The notes: generated from the sequence alone by a model not told the origin. Numbered from the stretch's first letter, positions 1 through 9,410 are shown. The stretch is DNA of 64,000 nucleotides from Agarivorans sp. Toyoura001 (GCF_005405585.1 NZ_BJEQ01000005.1:186001-250000), one strand, 5' to 3'. Translations and numbers: made by a program.

Positions 1-35
1 ACCGCTATAGCAGATGCAAGAATTGTCTTTTTCAT
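1..35 (-). CDS. 5' tip of a secreted protein gene (cut by window edge)
   Basis: An ATG at 35 on the minus strand is preceded by a strong Shine-Dalgarno (AAGGAAAGG, a few bases upstream) and opens a frame starting MKKTILASAIA, the basic-then-hydrophobic start of a Sec signal peptide. The frame runs off the left edge after about 11 codons, so the product is unknown; an exported or outer-membrane protein is the safe inference. Confidence 0.6.
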   Translation of the reverse strand, partial: MKKTILASAIA

Positions 36-194
36 TAGCCTTTCCTTAACTGTCGTTATGATTATAATTTTGGGTCGCAATGTTACTTGCTGCGCTTGAT
101 TCTAGCCCAATTGCCTACGCGAGCACATGACTTAGCTCGCACTTTTGAAATTATACTACAAAGCACTAGAGCAAGGCCCCGCGTGCCCTGAGCG

Positions 195-229
195 GTTGTT
201 TTATCACCTAACGGTGGTAATAAAACAAC
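195..229. repeat. Inverted repeat downstream of yejK
   Basis: Arms GTTGTTTTAT (195-204) and ATAAAACAAC (220-229), continued inward by CACC/GGTG around a TAAC loop, with a three-base bulge. It lies 3' of yejK (minus strand) and could end that transcript or protect it, but no U-tract follows on either strand. The rest of 36-321 shows no gene. Confidence 0.4.
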
Positions 230-321
230 AAAAATAACCCACCAAGCCTGTGAAAACCTTTCCATGTGGTAATTTTACAACACATTTGAAACTGATAACC
301 TTTTCATGCTTGTTAATTAAG

Positions 322-1326
322 TTATTTGTTATTTTTTAACTGCTCTCTTAAGTTAGGCGGCACACCTACAATCGTCAATGTATCGGTTGATTCATCGTAA
401 AAAACGCGATCACCTAACAATTTTTGTTCGAAACTTACAGAAACACCTTTACCTTGGCCAAAGCATTTAGCCAATTTCTTAAGCGCTGTACGATCGGCAG
501 GGAATTGATCCTCCAAAGGGTAGTTTTCGGCGGCAAACTGGTAAAAGTCTACGGTGTCTTCGGCAGTGGGCAGGGCTTTAGCTAACTCCCCTACTACGAT
601 TTCTTCACCATCTTTAAGTTGCTGTTCACAATAAGATTTTACTTCACCTTTATAAGCAAGCTTTTCTTCTTTATCTAATTGGGTCGCTTGGCAGTAGTCG
701 TCAACGGCTTGCATTAAGACCGCATTTTGCACCTTTACGTCTAAACCATCATCGCAACCCAAGAATTCCACAAAGAAATCAGAAATTTTTCGTCCAGCCC
801 TTCCCTTTACATAAGAAACATAACGTTGAGACTCAGGATTACGCTGCATATCGGTAATATCAATGCGCGCCGCTAACTGCACAGAACTTGTTTCTAAATA
901 GCGACTAGCGGTTAGCTCTAAGCTGTCATCAACTGCAGGAGAGATCTTATTCTCTAACAACATGATTAACAGGTATTCACCCGCTACATGCTCGTAGTTG
1001 GCCAGTAGCAATACCCCTTGCTCGATAAACTCATACTTTTTGAGCTCCTCTACTAATACTGTGCCGCTATCTACACTGTAGCGGTGAAAATCGATTTCTT
1101 CACTTAGTAAAGCATCTAACTGAAGCTTAAAAGGACTATTGTTCTCTTCATTATAGAAACCAAAACCTTTGGCAGCTCGCCCACTGTAGTTGAGATGCAG
1201 GCCTTCTATAAGACTAAGCGCTTCTTCGCTATGAGCCATCTCTTCGCTCCTAGCTTGCAGAGCAATAGTGCCGTCTTCAGTCAGTTCTAGCGAATGTAAA
1301 ATAAGGTGTTTTAGGGAAATGCTCAT
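322..1326 (-). CDS. yejK: Nucleoid-associated protein YejK/NdpA family
   Basis: 334 residues, the usual length of the YejK (NdpA) nucleoid-associated protein, a conserved gammaproteobacterial protein found on the nucleoid. The start (SISLKHLILHSL) and the region RAGRKISDFFVEFLGCDDG at about residues 177-195 are typical of the family. ATG at 1326 is the natural start. It is divergent from yejL-yejM, the arrangement seen in enterobacteria and vibrios, which supports the call. DNA binding is known of the family; the precise function is not settled. Confidence 0.93.
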   Translation of the reverse strand: MSISLKHLILHSLELTEDGTIALQARSEEMAHSEEALSLIEGLHLNYSGRAAKGFGFYNEENNSPFKLQLDALLSEEIDFHRYSVDSGTVLVEELKKYEFIEQGVLLLANYEHVAGEYLLIMLLENKISPAVDDSLELTASRYLETSSVQLAARIDITDMQRNPESQRYVSYVKGRAGRKISDFFVEFLGCDDGLDVKVQNAVLMQAVDDYCQATQLDKEEKLAYKGEVKSYCEQQLKDGEEIVVGELAKALPTAEDTVDFYQFAAENYPLEDQFPADRTALKKLAKCFGQGKGVSVSFEQKLLGDRVFYDESTDTLTIVGVPPNLREQLKNNK

Positions 1327-1401
1327 AGTCTCTTACTGTTAGTGTTTGCTGACAAGGTGGGTTATTATACGCGTCTTTACCAGCAAATTTGCAGAGAAGT
1401 A

Positions 1402-1620
1402 ATGGCAATAGTTTCAAAATATTCCACAGAGCAAGTGGAACAATTACTTAATGACGTACTCAAAGTAGTCGATAATCATAATGTAACTACCGATTTAGCC
1501 CTTATGGTACTCGGTAATGCTACCACCTGTTTGATCAATCAACGGGTTGCGCCAGAGCAACGTAAAAAGCTAAGCGAAGGATTTGCAAAAGCCCTTCAAA
1601 GCTCAATTGACGAAAAATAA
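1402..1620 (+). CDS. yejL: YejL family protein (DUF1414)
   Basis: 72 residues when started at the ATG at 1402 (MAIVSKYS), which sits behind a GAGAAG-like ribosome site; this matches the roughly 75-residue YejL family and is preferred over the non-ATG start 60 bases upstream, which would add residues unlike the family. The protein is small, soluble and predicted mostly helical (EQVEQLLNDVLKVVDNHN). Function is unknown. It leads the yejL-yejM pair and is divergent from yejK across a short shared promoter region (1327-1401). Confidence 0.9.
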   Translation: MAIVSKYSTEQVEQLLNDVLKVVDNHNVTTDLALMVLGNATTCLINQRVAPEQRKKLSEGFAKALQSSIDEK

Positions 1621-1649
1621 GAATAAAGCAAAGGACCGTAAAGCCCGCA

Positions 1650-3464
1650 ATGGTAAATAGCTCAAAACAGTACCGTGACAAAGTGTCTCAGTTAATTAGC
1701 TGGGGGCATTGGTTTTGTTTATCTAACATTATTTTGGCCTTAATTGTTGGCTTACGCTATTTAGTGTTAGCTGCGCCGCCAGAAACGTTTTTGGGGCAAA
1801 GCTATTTATTAGTAAGCTGGTTAGGGCAGTTTTCATTTATCGCCTTTGTGATTTTCCTACTCACCTTATTCCCTCTTAGCTTTGTTATCCCTAGCAATCG
1901 GTCAATGCGATTTGTGGGTGCTTTATTTGCTACCGTGGGGATCAGCTTACTTATTGTAGATACCGAAGTATTTGCTACGTTTAACCTTCACCTTAACCCT
2001 GAGTTGTTAAAGCTGCTCTTAGATGAAGACCAAAATAGCCAAGCAAATACACTTAATTTACTGTTTGTTTCAGTCCCTTTTATCTTCTTGCTGGAATTGT
2101 GGCTAGCCCGTTTGTGTTGGAAATATTTACGCCGATTAGAACACAAACGCTTGGGTGTGCCGCTAGCGGCAATTCTATTTGTTTGTTTTGTATTAACCCA
2201 CTTTGTGCATGCTTGGGCCGATGCAACCAACTACCGAACAATTACCCAGCAAAAGAATAACTACCCCTTATTCTATCCGTTAACTGCCCGTAGCTTCTTA
2301 CAAGAACAAGGTATATTTGATGTTGATGCTTATTATCAAGGCATTAAAGCTCAAGAGAAAAAGCAACAAGGCAACATGCGATACCCGATATCGCCTATCA
2401 AGTATGGCCATGTAGAACAACGCTATAATTTGATGCTAGTGGTTGTAGAAGGTTTACGCTGGGACATGCTGACAAAAGAAGCAATGCCCCACAGCTGGCG
2501 ACAAGCTAAAAATTCTAGCCAATTCTTCAGTCATTTTAGTGGTAGTAATAAATCACCAGAAGGTATGCTAAGCCTGCTTTATGGCTTACCCACTAGCTAT
2601 TGGCCAAGTATAAAAGCAGGCCGACAAAGCCCAGTTTTAGTCTCTGCTCTGCAAGACAATAACTACCAAATAGAGTTGTTTAGCAGTAAAGGATTAAACA
2701 CCCCGGAAATCGCAGGCTCAAGCTTTAGTGCTCTTAAAAATCTTGATATGACCAAGTGGCCTGGTGGTGCGGCAGGCGATGAGCAAGCGCTGCAAAAGTG
2801 GTTAATGTGGCAACACAGTCAATATTCTCAGCTACCTTGGTTCAACTTTTTGTATCTAAATGGCGTAGCAGCATACGATAACGCTAGTGGCGAAAGTATG
2901 GAAAAAGTGACGCCGGAGTTAATCAAGCAGCATTATTTCGAAGCCGCTCAAAACGTAGATAAACAACTTAAAAAAGTCTACCAAGAGCTCGCTAATACGG
3001 GTCAGATAGAAAATACTATCTTAGTGGTAACGTCCGACTACGGAAACGAGCTAGACGATAACAACAGCAACTATTGGGGTAATGCCAGTAACTTTAGTCG
3101 CTACCAAACTCAGGTTCCTTTGTTTATATCTTGGCCAGATCGTCTCCCCACGCTTATGCACGACGAGACGAGCCATAACGACATTATTCCTACTATTTTG
3201 GAAGGGATGTTAGGTGTTACATCAAATAGTGCCGACTATAGCAATGGACAAAATATCTATTCCAAACGTAAGCGAGATTGGTTATTAATCGGTAACCAAG
3301 AACAGCAAGCCGTATTACAGGGTAATCAAATTACCTTATTTAACCAATCTGGCAGCTACCAGGTACTTGATCGTGACTTAAACCCTAGTAATGCCCGAGT
3401 CTCTGTGCCAATGCTAGTACAAGTCTTAAACGACTTAAAACGTTTTTATCAGCCAGAACAGTAA
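1650..3464 (+). CDS. yejM: Inner-membrane sulfatase-like protein YejM (PbgA/LapC family)
   Basis: 604 residues. The first ~190 contain five hydrophobic segments (DUF3413 part); from about residue 255 a periplasmic alkaline-phosphatase/sulfatase-fold domain follows (LMLVVVEGLRW, then SNKSPEGMLSLLYGLP and LVVTSDYGNE). In enterobacteria YejM is an essential inner-membrane protein that senses periplasmic-leaflet LPS and restrains LpxC degradation through LapB; that role is family knowledge. It lies 29 bp behind yejL, so the two are probably co-transcribed. The ATG at 1650 has a rather distant AAGGA. Confidence 0.93.
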   Translation: MVNSSKQYRDKVSQLISWGHWFCLSNIILALIVGLRYLVLAAPPETFLGQSYLLVSWLGQFSFIAFVIFLLTLFPLSFVIPSNRSMRFVGALFATVGISLLIVDTEVFATFNLHLNPELLKLLLDEDQNSQANTLNLLFVSVPFIFLLELWLARLCWKYLRRLEHKRLGVPLAAILFVCFVLTHFVHAWADATNYRTITQQKNNYPLFYPLTARSFLQEQGIFDVDAYYQGIKAQEKKQQGNMRYPISPIKYGHVEQRYNLMLVVVEGLRWDMLTKEAMPHSWRQAKNSSQFFSHFSGSNKSPEGMLSLLYGLPTSYWPSIKAGRQSPVLVSALQDNNYQIELFSSKGLNTPEIAGSSFSALKNLDMTKWPGGAAGDEQALQKWLMWQHSQYSQLPWFNFLYLNGVAAYDNASGESMEKVTPELIKQHYFEAAQNVDKQLKKVYQELANTGQIENTILVVTSDYGNELDDNNSNYWGNASNFSRYQTQVPLFISWPDRLPTLMHDETSHNDIIPTILEGMLGVTSNSADYSNGQNIYSKRKRDWLLIGNQEQQAVLQGNQITLFNQSGSYQVLDRDLNPSNARVSVPMLVQVLNDLKRFYQPEQ

Positions 3465-3550
3465 TTTGTACAATCGCTGAGCACTTAAGCGTATAAACAC
3501 TAGCCGTGTATTGACACTAAGCGGTTTGATAAGTAAATTCAGATTCAATT

Positions 3551-3627
3551 CGGAACGTAGCGCAGCTTGGTAGCGCACCGTCATGGGGTGTCGGGGGTCG
3601 GAGGTTCAAATCCTCTCGTTCCGACCA
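3551..3627 (+). tRNA. proL: tRNA-Pro (anticodon GGG)
   Basis: A 77-nt cloverleaf with CCA encoded. Acceptor arms CGGAACG (3551-3557) and CGTTCCG pair perfectly, the T arm is GGAGG-TTCAAAT-CCTCT, the D arm carries AGCGCAGCTTGGTAGCGC, and the anticodon loop ATGGGGT places GGG at positions 34-36. It is nearly identical to enterobacterial proL. Confidence 0.97.
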
Positions 3628-3632
3628 TATAT

Positions 3633-3666
3633 AAGCCCGTAGCTCGATGAGCTACGGGCTTTTTTG
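3633..3666 (+). terminator. Rho-independent terminator of tRNA-Pro
   Basis: Perfect 13-bp stem AAGCCCGTAGCTC / GAGCTACGGGCTT around a GAT loop, followed by a T-run (3659-3665). It begins six bases after the tRNA CCA end. Confidence 0.95.
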
Positions 3667-4275
3667 TTGATGAGTTCCAACATTTGTTCTCTTATATATT
3701 CCAGCAATAGCTATACCGAATAGCTACACCCTTAATACCATCAGTACACTCAGTACTTTTGTAAACACATTCCGCTTTCAAACAATGAAGCAGAAGCCTC
3801 TTAACTGTAAGCTCTCATCATCATAAATGGTAAAGACAATCAGCCATGTAAAGTGGCTGCAAATACAACCATATCGATAGGTTTTGGAGGTATTAGCATG
3901 GCCATAATCACTAAAGGGGGTTGAGAAGCTTTCTCCAAAACCGCAGAAAACAAACGTAGCTTAATTATTGGCGTAAGAATGGAAACGGCATTAACCTAAA
4001 TGAATCCATTACAGTCAAAGTAGCTGCAGCCCTCCCCTTACTAAGCCCAGTGATGATGCAATACTTGAAAAGCGCCGTTAAAACGGCAGTAAAGATAAAC
4101 AACAATTTAATTAAGTCATAATTCCCGAAGAGGGGTGTTCTGAAGGGTTACACACTTTCAAATTGCTAGCTGAGCTCAACACCTAAACTAAACGCTAAAA
4201 CTTCTAGGCGAATTTAGGTGTTTTTTCAGCGAGGAATACGCCGACTACAGTCAACATCACGGTAGTGTCCTATCA
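3667..4275. other. 600-bp intergenic stretch, no gene seen
   Basis: Between the tRNA-Pro terminator and the end of the octaheme cytochrome gene no frame on either strand shows a ribosome site with recognisable protein. Stops are frequent and no family motif appears. The only structured element is the hairpin at 4178-4226. Position just 3' of a tRNA gene would suit the remnant of an integrated element, but no integrase fragment or att duplication is visible. Confidence 0.5.
4178..4226 (+). terminator. Hairpin with T-run (possible terminator of an unknown + strand transcript)
   Basis: Arms AACACCTAAA (4178-4187) and TTTAGGTGTT (4213-4222) enclose a 25-base loop and are followed by TTTT. Orientation is plus, yet no plus-strand gene ends here, so either it serves an unrecognised transcript or is a relic. 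Confidence 0.5.
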
Positions 4276-6432
4276 CTACTTTAAGCGCTGGCGAATTTCA
4301 GATAATGCCGGGTCACCAGGCGTCATCACCTCTAGCTTAGCTAGCTGTTTTTTTGCTTGTTCTAAATTACCACTGGCTTCCAAGGCTAGTAAATACACAT
4401 AGGCGAAACGGTGATTATCGGGCTCTAAGCCTGCCGCTTTTTGTAAGGCTTGCAGCGCCTTAGCCCACTGTCTTTTTACCACATAAATTAAGCCAAGGTT
4501 ATGTAAAGCCATTGGATGATTGGACTCTACCTTCAAAATTTCTTGTAGCAACACTTGGGCTTTTTCTAGCTGATTACTCTCCCGGTACACACTAGCTAAA
4601 TTTAACTTGGCAGGCAAAAAGCTAGGTTGAAGATCAATCGCATTTAAATACTGGATGCTTGCTTGTTCAAGATCCCCAACTTTGTAAGCTAAATCAGCTA
4701 AAGCGAGTTGCGCTGAAAGTAAGTCTTGTTGCCCTTGATAAGTCAGCACAGCTTCCATTAAAGCATCTTGCATGGGCTGTTGAGCCTTTTCAGGCAATGC
4801 TTGCCTAAATGCAGGAGCTAATAGTCGAATAGCTTGTAGTCGAACATTTTTATGTTCGTCATAAAGTAAACCAAAACCTATTTGTAGCTGCATGGCGTAA
4901 GGCGCTGATTCAAGGGCATTTAATACGCCTAATTTAACGACACTTTGCGGGCTATTAGCAGCCGAGTTTAGCAGCTCAAGATTACTGCTAATATTTACAT
5001 CTAGATGATTAAGCAATACCGCTCGGCGCATTGCAGGTTGTTCTTCATCTAATATCAATGAAGCAATTTGCTGTTGGCCAAGTGTTGGGTCTTGCGAGTT
5101 TAGGTATAAAGCAGTGCCTATATCATCATAAGCACCAAATACTTTGGCTTTTTTATGTTCCAGTTGCTGTTGAGACCACTCGGTATTTTTATCTTGATGA
5201 CAATTTAAGCACACGTCTGGCGAAGCTAAGGCTTCGCTTACCCATGGGTTGGGAATCCGGTAACTATGGTCTCTTCTATCATCCACCCCCATGTAACGCT
5301 GCGAAGGCATGTGACAATCGATACACAGGGCCCCCTCAGAACCCGCGTCATGCAAAGTATGCTCAGGAGTATCGAATTGGTTAGATAAATGGCACTGGGC
5401 ACACAAACTATTATCCGCGCTTAGCACTTTGCCACTATGTGGCTCATGGCAGTTACTACATACCACCCCTGCCGCGGCCATTTTACTTTGGCTGTAAGAG
5501 CCATAAACATAGACTTCATCAAGTATTTGGCCATCAGCATGGTACAGATCAGGTACTGCCAGCCTAGGAATATAATGTTGCGAGAAATTGTGCGGTCCTG
5601 CCCCGTCAGTAAGCGCCGTTCGCCGACTATGGCATGCAGCACATTGATCTACTTGGCCATGGTCTAAAGATACAAGTCCATTGTCTAAACGCTCGGCGCT
5701 AGCTTGCTCTGGCTTGAATATCCAATTGCTGCGTTTGAGCAAGGTTTTGTCAAAACCTGAGTTAGCGCTTGGTTCATCGGTATTCTCAGCGTTATCAGCA
5801 CTTTTTAAGGCTACATGTTTAGCTGCTGCACCATGGCAAGCTTCACAACTAACATTGACTTCGCTCCAAGTGGTGTCATATTCATCTTTTGCGGCATCGT
5901 AGCCACGTTTTAGATCTGTAGAGTGGCATTCGGCACAGCGTGCGTTCCAGTTATTAAATTGGCTCTTCCAATAAAACGGGGTATCAGAAGTATGGGTTTG
6001 CTGATAAAGGCTATACCAACGTTGCCCTCCCTGTGCTTTAGTTCTTGAATCCCAAGCCACAGTATAAGCTTGTAAACGGCCACTACCGATATCAACCAAA
6101 ATCTGTTGCAGTGGCGTGTAGCCAAAAACATAAGGCACTGAGTAACGCTTGCCTACTTCGTCGGTTTTTCCTGTCTCTATATAGAAACCTTGCTCGTCCC
6201 GAAAAAACTTTGTCCAGCCGTCATTTGTCTCAAATCTCACATTATCAAAATTGCCCAATACTGTTTCATCGGTAGCAAGTTGCATCGCTTTTGCGTGATG
6301 AGAAGGCAACCAGTTTTCCACTTCTGTTTTATGGCAAGCAGCACAACTTTGATTACCTACGTATTCCTGGGCTAGCACAATAGGACTGATAAGAATGAAG
6401 AAAAATTTAAAACATTGCTTTAGAAAACACAT
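4276..6432 (-). CDS. Octaheme c-type cytochrome with C-terminal TPR repeats
   Basis: 718 residues from the ATG at 6432 (MCFLKQ...), preferred over a TTG 27 bases upstream because it gives a compact signal peptide ending at VLAQ. Eight CXXCH heme sites lie between about residues 30 and 410: CAACH, CAECH, CEACH, CAACH, CSNCH, CAQCH, CIDCH, CLNCH. A HEAT-like helical region follows, then tetratricopeptide repeats from about residue 560 to the end. It is therefore a periplasmic multiheme electron carrier or reductase of the cytochrome c554-like/doubled-CXXCH class, with a protein-interaction tail. No quinol oxidase partner is adjacent. The specific electron acceptor cannot be read from the sequence. 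A terminator separates it from the upstream sulfatase gene on the same strand, so it has its own transcript. Confidence 0.85.
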   Translation of the reverse strand: MCFLKQCFKFFFILISPIVLAQEYVGNQSCAACHKTEVENWLPSHHAKAMQLATDETVLGNFDNVRFETNDGWTKFFRDEQGFYIETGKTDEVGKRYSVPYVFGYTPLQQILVDIGSGRLQAYTVAWDSRTKAQGGQRWYSLYQQTHTSDTPFYWKSQFNNWNARCAECHSTDLKRGYDAAKDEYDTTWSEVNVSCEACHGAAAKHVALKSADNAENTDEPSANSGFDKTLLKRSNWIFKPEQASAERLDNGLVSLDHGQVDQCAACHSRRTALTDGAGPHNFSQHYIPRLAVPDLYHADGQILDEVYVYGSYSQSKMAAAGVVCSNCHEPHSGKVLSADNSLCAQCHLSNQFDTPEHTLHDAGSEGALCIDCHMPSQRYMGVDDRRDHSYRIPNPWVSEALASPDVCLNCHQDKNTEWSQQQLEHKKAKVFGAYDDIGTALYLNSQDPTLGQQQIASLILDEEQPAMRRAVLLNHLDVNISSNLELLNSAANSPQSVVKLGVLNALESAPYAMQLQIGFGLLYDEHKNVRLQAIRLLAPAFRQALPEKAQQPMQDALMEAVLTYQGQQDLLSAQLALADLAYKVGDLEQASIQYLNAIDLQPSFLPAKLNLASVYRESNQLEKAQVLLQEILKVESNHPMALHNLGLIYVVKRQWAKALQALQKAAGLEPDNHRFAYVYLLALEASGNLEQAKKQLAKLEVMTPGDPALSEIRQRLK

Positions 6433-6500
6433 GGAAATCTCAATGGGCAATACAATCAATCGGGGCTTAATACAATTAGTCTAACAACAAAAAAACGTTA

Positions 6501-6526
6501 AAAAAGGGCGAGTTGCGCCCTTTTTT
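6501..6526 (-). terminator. Terminator downstream of the sulfatase gene
   Basis: Stem AAAAAGGGCG / CGCCCTTTTT around AGTTG (6501-6525), with A- and T-runs on both sides, so it can work in both directions. It lies 15 bp after the sulfatase stop codon on the minus strand. Confidence 0.9.
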
Positions 6527-6540
6527 GATATTAATATAAA

Positions 6541-8085
6541 TTATTTAGACGCAGGCTGTTGTAATTTCTCCATCACTTGGGAGACATTAAAACTTGCTGC
6601 TTTTTGACGAGGTGGAAACTCTTCAAAGCTAGCTAGGTACTTAGCAACATAAGTTTGCGCCGGTACCAGCAAATACACTCGATCAATCACCCAATCCCAA
6701 TAGGTATTAGATGTCCGATCTGCGGTTTCATAAGGGTCCATTCTTAAATTAAAGATTTTAGGCACCCTCAGCTCAACAAAAGGTTCAGCCCAAATCTGCA
6801 AAGTGCCTTGAGCTCGCTGCTCCATAAAGACTATCTTCCAATTTTTATAACGGAGTCCTGTGAGATCACCATCGTCAGAGAAATAGAACATTTCATCACG
6901 CGGCCCTACTTCCTCTTTCCCCATCAAATATGGGAGGAAGTTATAACCATCTAAGTGATTTTTGAAATCTTTACCATTGGCACTGTGGCCTTTGAGCAGT
7001 TTGTCTTTTACTTTGTCATCTCCGGCAATTGCAGCAAAGGTTGGCAACCAGTCCATGTGGTGCATGATTTGATTTGATACCTCACCAGCCTTAATTTTAC
7101 CCGGCCAACGTACCATAGCAGGCACGCGGTAAGCCCCTTCCCAGTTGGTATTTTTTTCACCGCGGAACGGCGTTAAACCAGCGTCAGGCCAGCTATTCAT
7201 ATGTGGGCCATTATCGGTAGAGTAAAACACAATGGTGTTGTCCTTTATGCCTAAATCATCCACTTTTTTAAGCAATAAACCTACGTGCCGGTCATGTTCT
7301 AGCATACCGTCTGCATAATTACTCACCCCAGAGCTGCCTTGTAAATCAGGCTTTATATGAGTACGAAAATGCATTCGAGTACCATTCCACCATACAAAAA
7401 ATGGCTTATCCGCTTTTACGGTTTTCTCCATAAATGCCATAGCAGCTTCTACCGTTTCGTCGTCGATAGTTTCCATGCGCTTTCTGGTTAATGGCCCGGT
7501 GTCTTCAATTTTTCCGTCGGCAGACGACTTAATCACACCGCGAGGACCAAATTTTTTGCGGAACTCAGGATCCTTTGGATAATCGACATTCTCAGGTTCT
7601 TCTTCCGCATTTAAGTGGTACAAATTACCTAGAAATTCATCAAAGCCGTGAGCCGTTGGTAAAAACTCATCTTTATCACCTAAGTGATTTTTACCAAACT
7701 GTCCGGTCGCATAACCCATTGGTTTTAGTACTTCAGCGATGGTGATATCTTCGGCTCGTAAACCTAAATCTGCGCCTGGGAACCCTACTTTGCTTAGGCC
7801 GGTGCGCAACACACTCTGACCGGTAATAAAGGTAGAGCGCCCCGCAGTACAAGATTGCTCGGCATAATAGTCGGTAAACATCATGCCTTCTTTGGCAATG
7901 CTGTCGATATTGGCGGTTTTGTAACCCATCAAGCCAAAGGTATAAGCACTGACGTTAGATTGGCCAATGTCGTCTCCCCAAATCACCAAGATATTGGGTT
8001 TTTCTGCAGCCATTAAGCTGGCTGACGCCAAACCTAGTGCCCCAGCAGACAATAAAGTCATACTATCTTTTAAAAGTTTAAGCAT
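6541..8085 (-). CDS. Periplasmic arylsulfatase (formylglycine-dependent, S1 type)
   Basis: 514 residues with a signal peptide (cleavage near SLMA-AEKP, residue ~27). The metal-binding start NILVIWGDDIG (31-41) and the sulfatase signature SCTAGRS (~78-84) with Cys79 as the residue converted to formylglycine mark a type I sulfatase; further family segments GQFGKNHLGD and YSTDNGPH are present. It hydrolyses sulfate esters, probably outside the cytoplasm; the substrate (algal sulfated polysaccharide or aryl sulfate) is not evident. No formylglycine-generating enzyme is encoded in this window, so maturation must rely on one elsewhere. It is divergent from the HAD phosphatase gene at 8362. Confidence 0.9.
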   Translation of the reverse strand: MLKLLKDSMTLLSAGALGLASASLMAAEKPNILVIWGDDIGQSNVSAYTFGLMGYKTANIDSIAKEGMMFTDYYAEQSCTAGRSTFITGQSVLRTGLSKVGFPGADLGLRAEDITIAEVLKPMGYATGQFGKNHLGDKDEFLPTAHGFDEFLGNLYHLNAEEEPENVDYPKDPEFRKKFGPRGVIKSSADGKIEDTGPLTRKRMETIDDETVEAAMAFMEKTVKADKPFFVWWNGTRMHFRTHIKPDLQGSSGVSNYADGMLEHDRHVGLLLKKVDDLGIKDNTIVFYSTDNGPHMNSWPDAGLTPFRGEKNTNWEGAYRVPAMVRWPGKIKAGEVSNQIMHHMDWLPTFAAIAGDDKVKDKLLKGHSANGKDFKNHLDGYNFLPYLMGKEEVGPRDEMFYFSDDGDLTGLRYKNWKIVFMEQRAQGTLQIWAEPFVELRVPKIFNLRMDPYETADRTSNTYWDWVIDRVYLLVPAQTYVAKYLASFEEFPPRQKAASFNVSQVMEKLQQPASK

Positions 8086-8361
8086 CTGCTAAACGCTCCC
8101 TGTTAGAAAAGTCACTAAAAGCGTAGCAGCAGTCTGGAAACTTTGAAGCGTCAAAATCATTTTAATAATTAAAAGCAATCAGTTCCCTGTACCATTGGCG
8201 CCCAATAGCGCAGAGCAAACAGTTAATCCTATTGAAGGAGCCGACGAGCTGCCTTATTTTGAGACTATTTAGGATATTTATTGGCGTATTTAAAGATTTA
8301 CTTCCATAGTCCTGTTGTTTGATTTTTTCTGCATATTTTGACGATTCAGGGATGGAATACG

Positions 8362-9357
8362 ATGAACAACATTAAGTTAACCATGCTGCCGCTATTTTTT
8401 ATCTTGTGCTTTATAGGTAAAGGAATAGCCGAGACAAACCCTCCACTAGCCTCCTGGAACGAGGGTAAGGCTAAACAATCGGTTATTGCCTTTGTAGAAA
8501 ATGTAGTAAGCACTGATTCAGCTGATTTTGTCCCGCCGTCAGAACGTATAGCGGTGTTTGATAACGATGGCACCTTGTGGGCTGAACAACCGGTGTATTT
8601 CCAGTTGTTTTTTGCCATCAATCGTATCAAAGCTTTAGCATCTGAGCACCCTGAATGGAAAACCAAAGAACCCTTCGCCTCTGTGTTAAAAGGCGATATG
8701 GAAAGTGTTTTGGCCGGTGGCGAACATGCTATTTTAGAGTTAGTTATGGCCAGCCATGCCGGGATGAGCACCAATGAGTTTGAAGTTATCGTTAACGCAT
8801 GGCTAGCTGAAGCCATTCATCCAGATTCAGGCAGACCCTACACCGAAATGGTCTATCAACCGATGTTAGAACTGCTGCATTATCTTCGAGAAAACAACTT
8901 TAAAACATTCATTGTTTCCGGCGGTGGTATAGAATTTATGCGCCCTTGGACCGAGCAAGTTTATGGCATTCCACCTGAACAAGTGATCGGTAGCAGCATT
9001 CAAGTGGAATTTGAAATACAGGATGGCTCCCCTACTCTAATTCGTCAGCCAGAGCTGGATTTTTACGATGATAAAGAAGGAAAAGTGGTGGCCATTCATC
9101 AGCAAATAGGCCGCCGACCTATAGCAGCCTTTGGCAATTCAGATGGCGACTTACAAATGCTGCAATGGACAACGGCCGGCGATGGTGCAAGGTTTGCGTT
9201 ATACGTCCACCATACCGATGACAAGCGTGAATGGGCCTATGATAGAGAGTCTAGTATTGGGCGTTTTGATAAGGGACTTGATGAGGCCAAAGAAAAAGGC
9301 TGGACAGTGGTAAACATGAAGCAGGATTGGAAAACAATTTTCCCCGCTAAAAAGTAG
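8362..9357 (+). CDS. Exported HAD-superfamily phosphatase
   Basis: 331 residues from the ATG at 8362 (AGGGA site nine bases upstream); the TTG at 8338 would add residues before the signal peptide MNNIKLTMLPLFFILCFIGKG. Haloacid-dehalogenase motifs are complete: FDNDGTLW with the catalytic aspartates at about 67 and 69, the motif II region FIVSGGG, and motif III/IV GNSDGD. The fold is closest to the phosphoserine-phosphatase-like HAD enzymes, so a periplasmic phosphomonoesterase is likely; the substrate is unknown. Divergent from the sulfatase, which may mean shared regulation (inference). Confidence 0.85.
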   Translation: MNNIKLTMLPLFFILCFIGKGIAETNPPLASWNEGKAKQSVIAFVENVVSTDSADFVPPSERIAVFDNDGTLWAEQPVYFQLFFAINRIKALASEHPEWKTKEPFASVLKGDMESVLAGGEHAILELVMASHAGMSTNEFEVIVNAWLAEAIHPDSGRPYTEMVYQPMLELLHYLRENNFKTFIVSGGGIEFMRPWTEQVYGIPPEQVIGSSIQVEFEIQDGSPTLIRQPELDFYDDKEGKVVAIHQQIGRRPIAAFGNSDGDLQMLQWTTAGDGARFALYVHHTDDKREWAYDRESSIGRFDKGLDEAKEKGWTVVNMKQDWKTIFPAKK

Positions 9358-9410
9358 TTTGAATTTAGGCTTGGAAAGCAGTTTTAGTAACGGTGAGGTG
9401 AAGATTGAAC

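Noticed and set aside
83..265. Minus-strand 60-codon frame.
   Set aside because: No ribosome site, no family resemblance, and it crosses the inverted repeat; probably chance.
4178..4226. Hairpin resembling an integron attC site.
   Set aside because: The core sites (RYYYAAC / GTTRRRY) are not present at the ends and no integrase or cassette is near; a terminator explains it better.
5031..5384. 117-codon plus-strand frame inside the octaheme cytochrome gene.
   Set aside because: Antisense to a clearly real gene with eight heme motifs; composition and motifs support only the minus-strand frame.
8346..8816. 156-codon minus-strand frame over the HAD phosphatase gene.
   Set aside because: The plus strand holds complete HAD motifs; the antisense frame has none.
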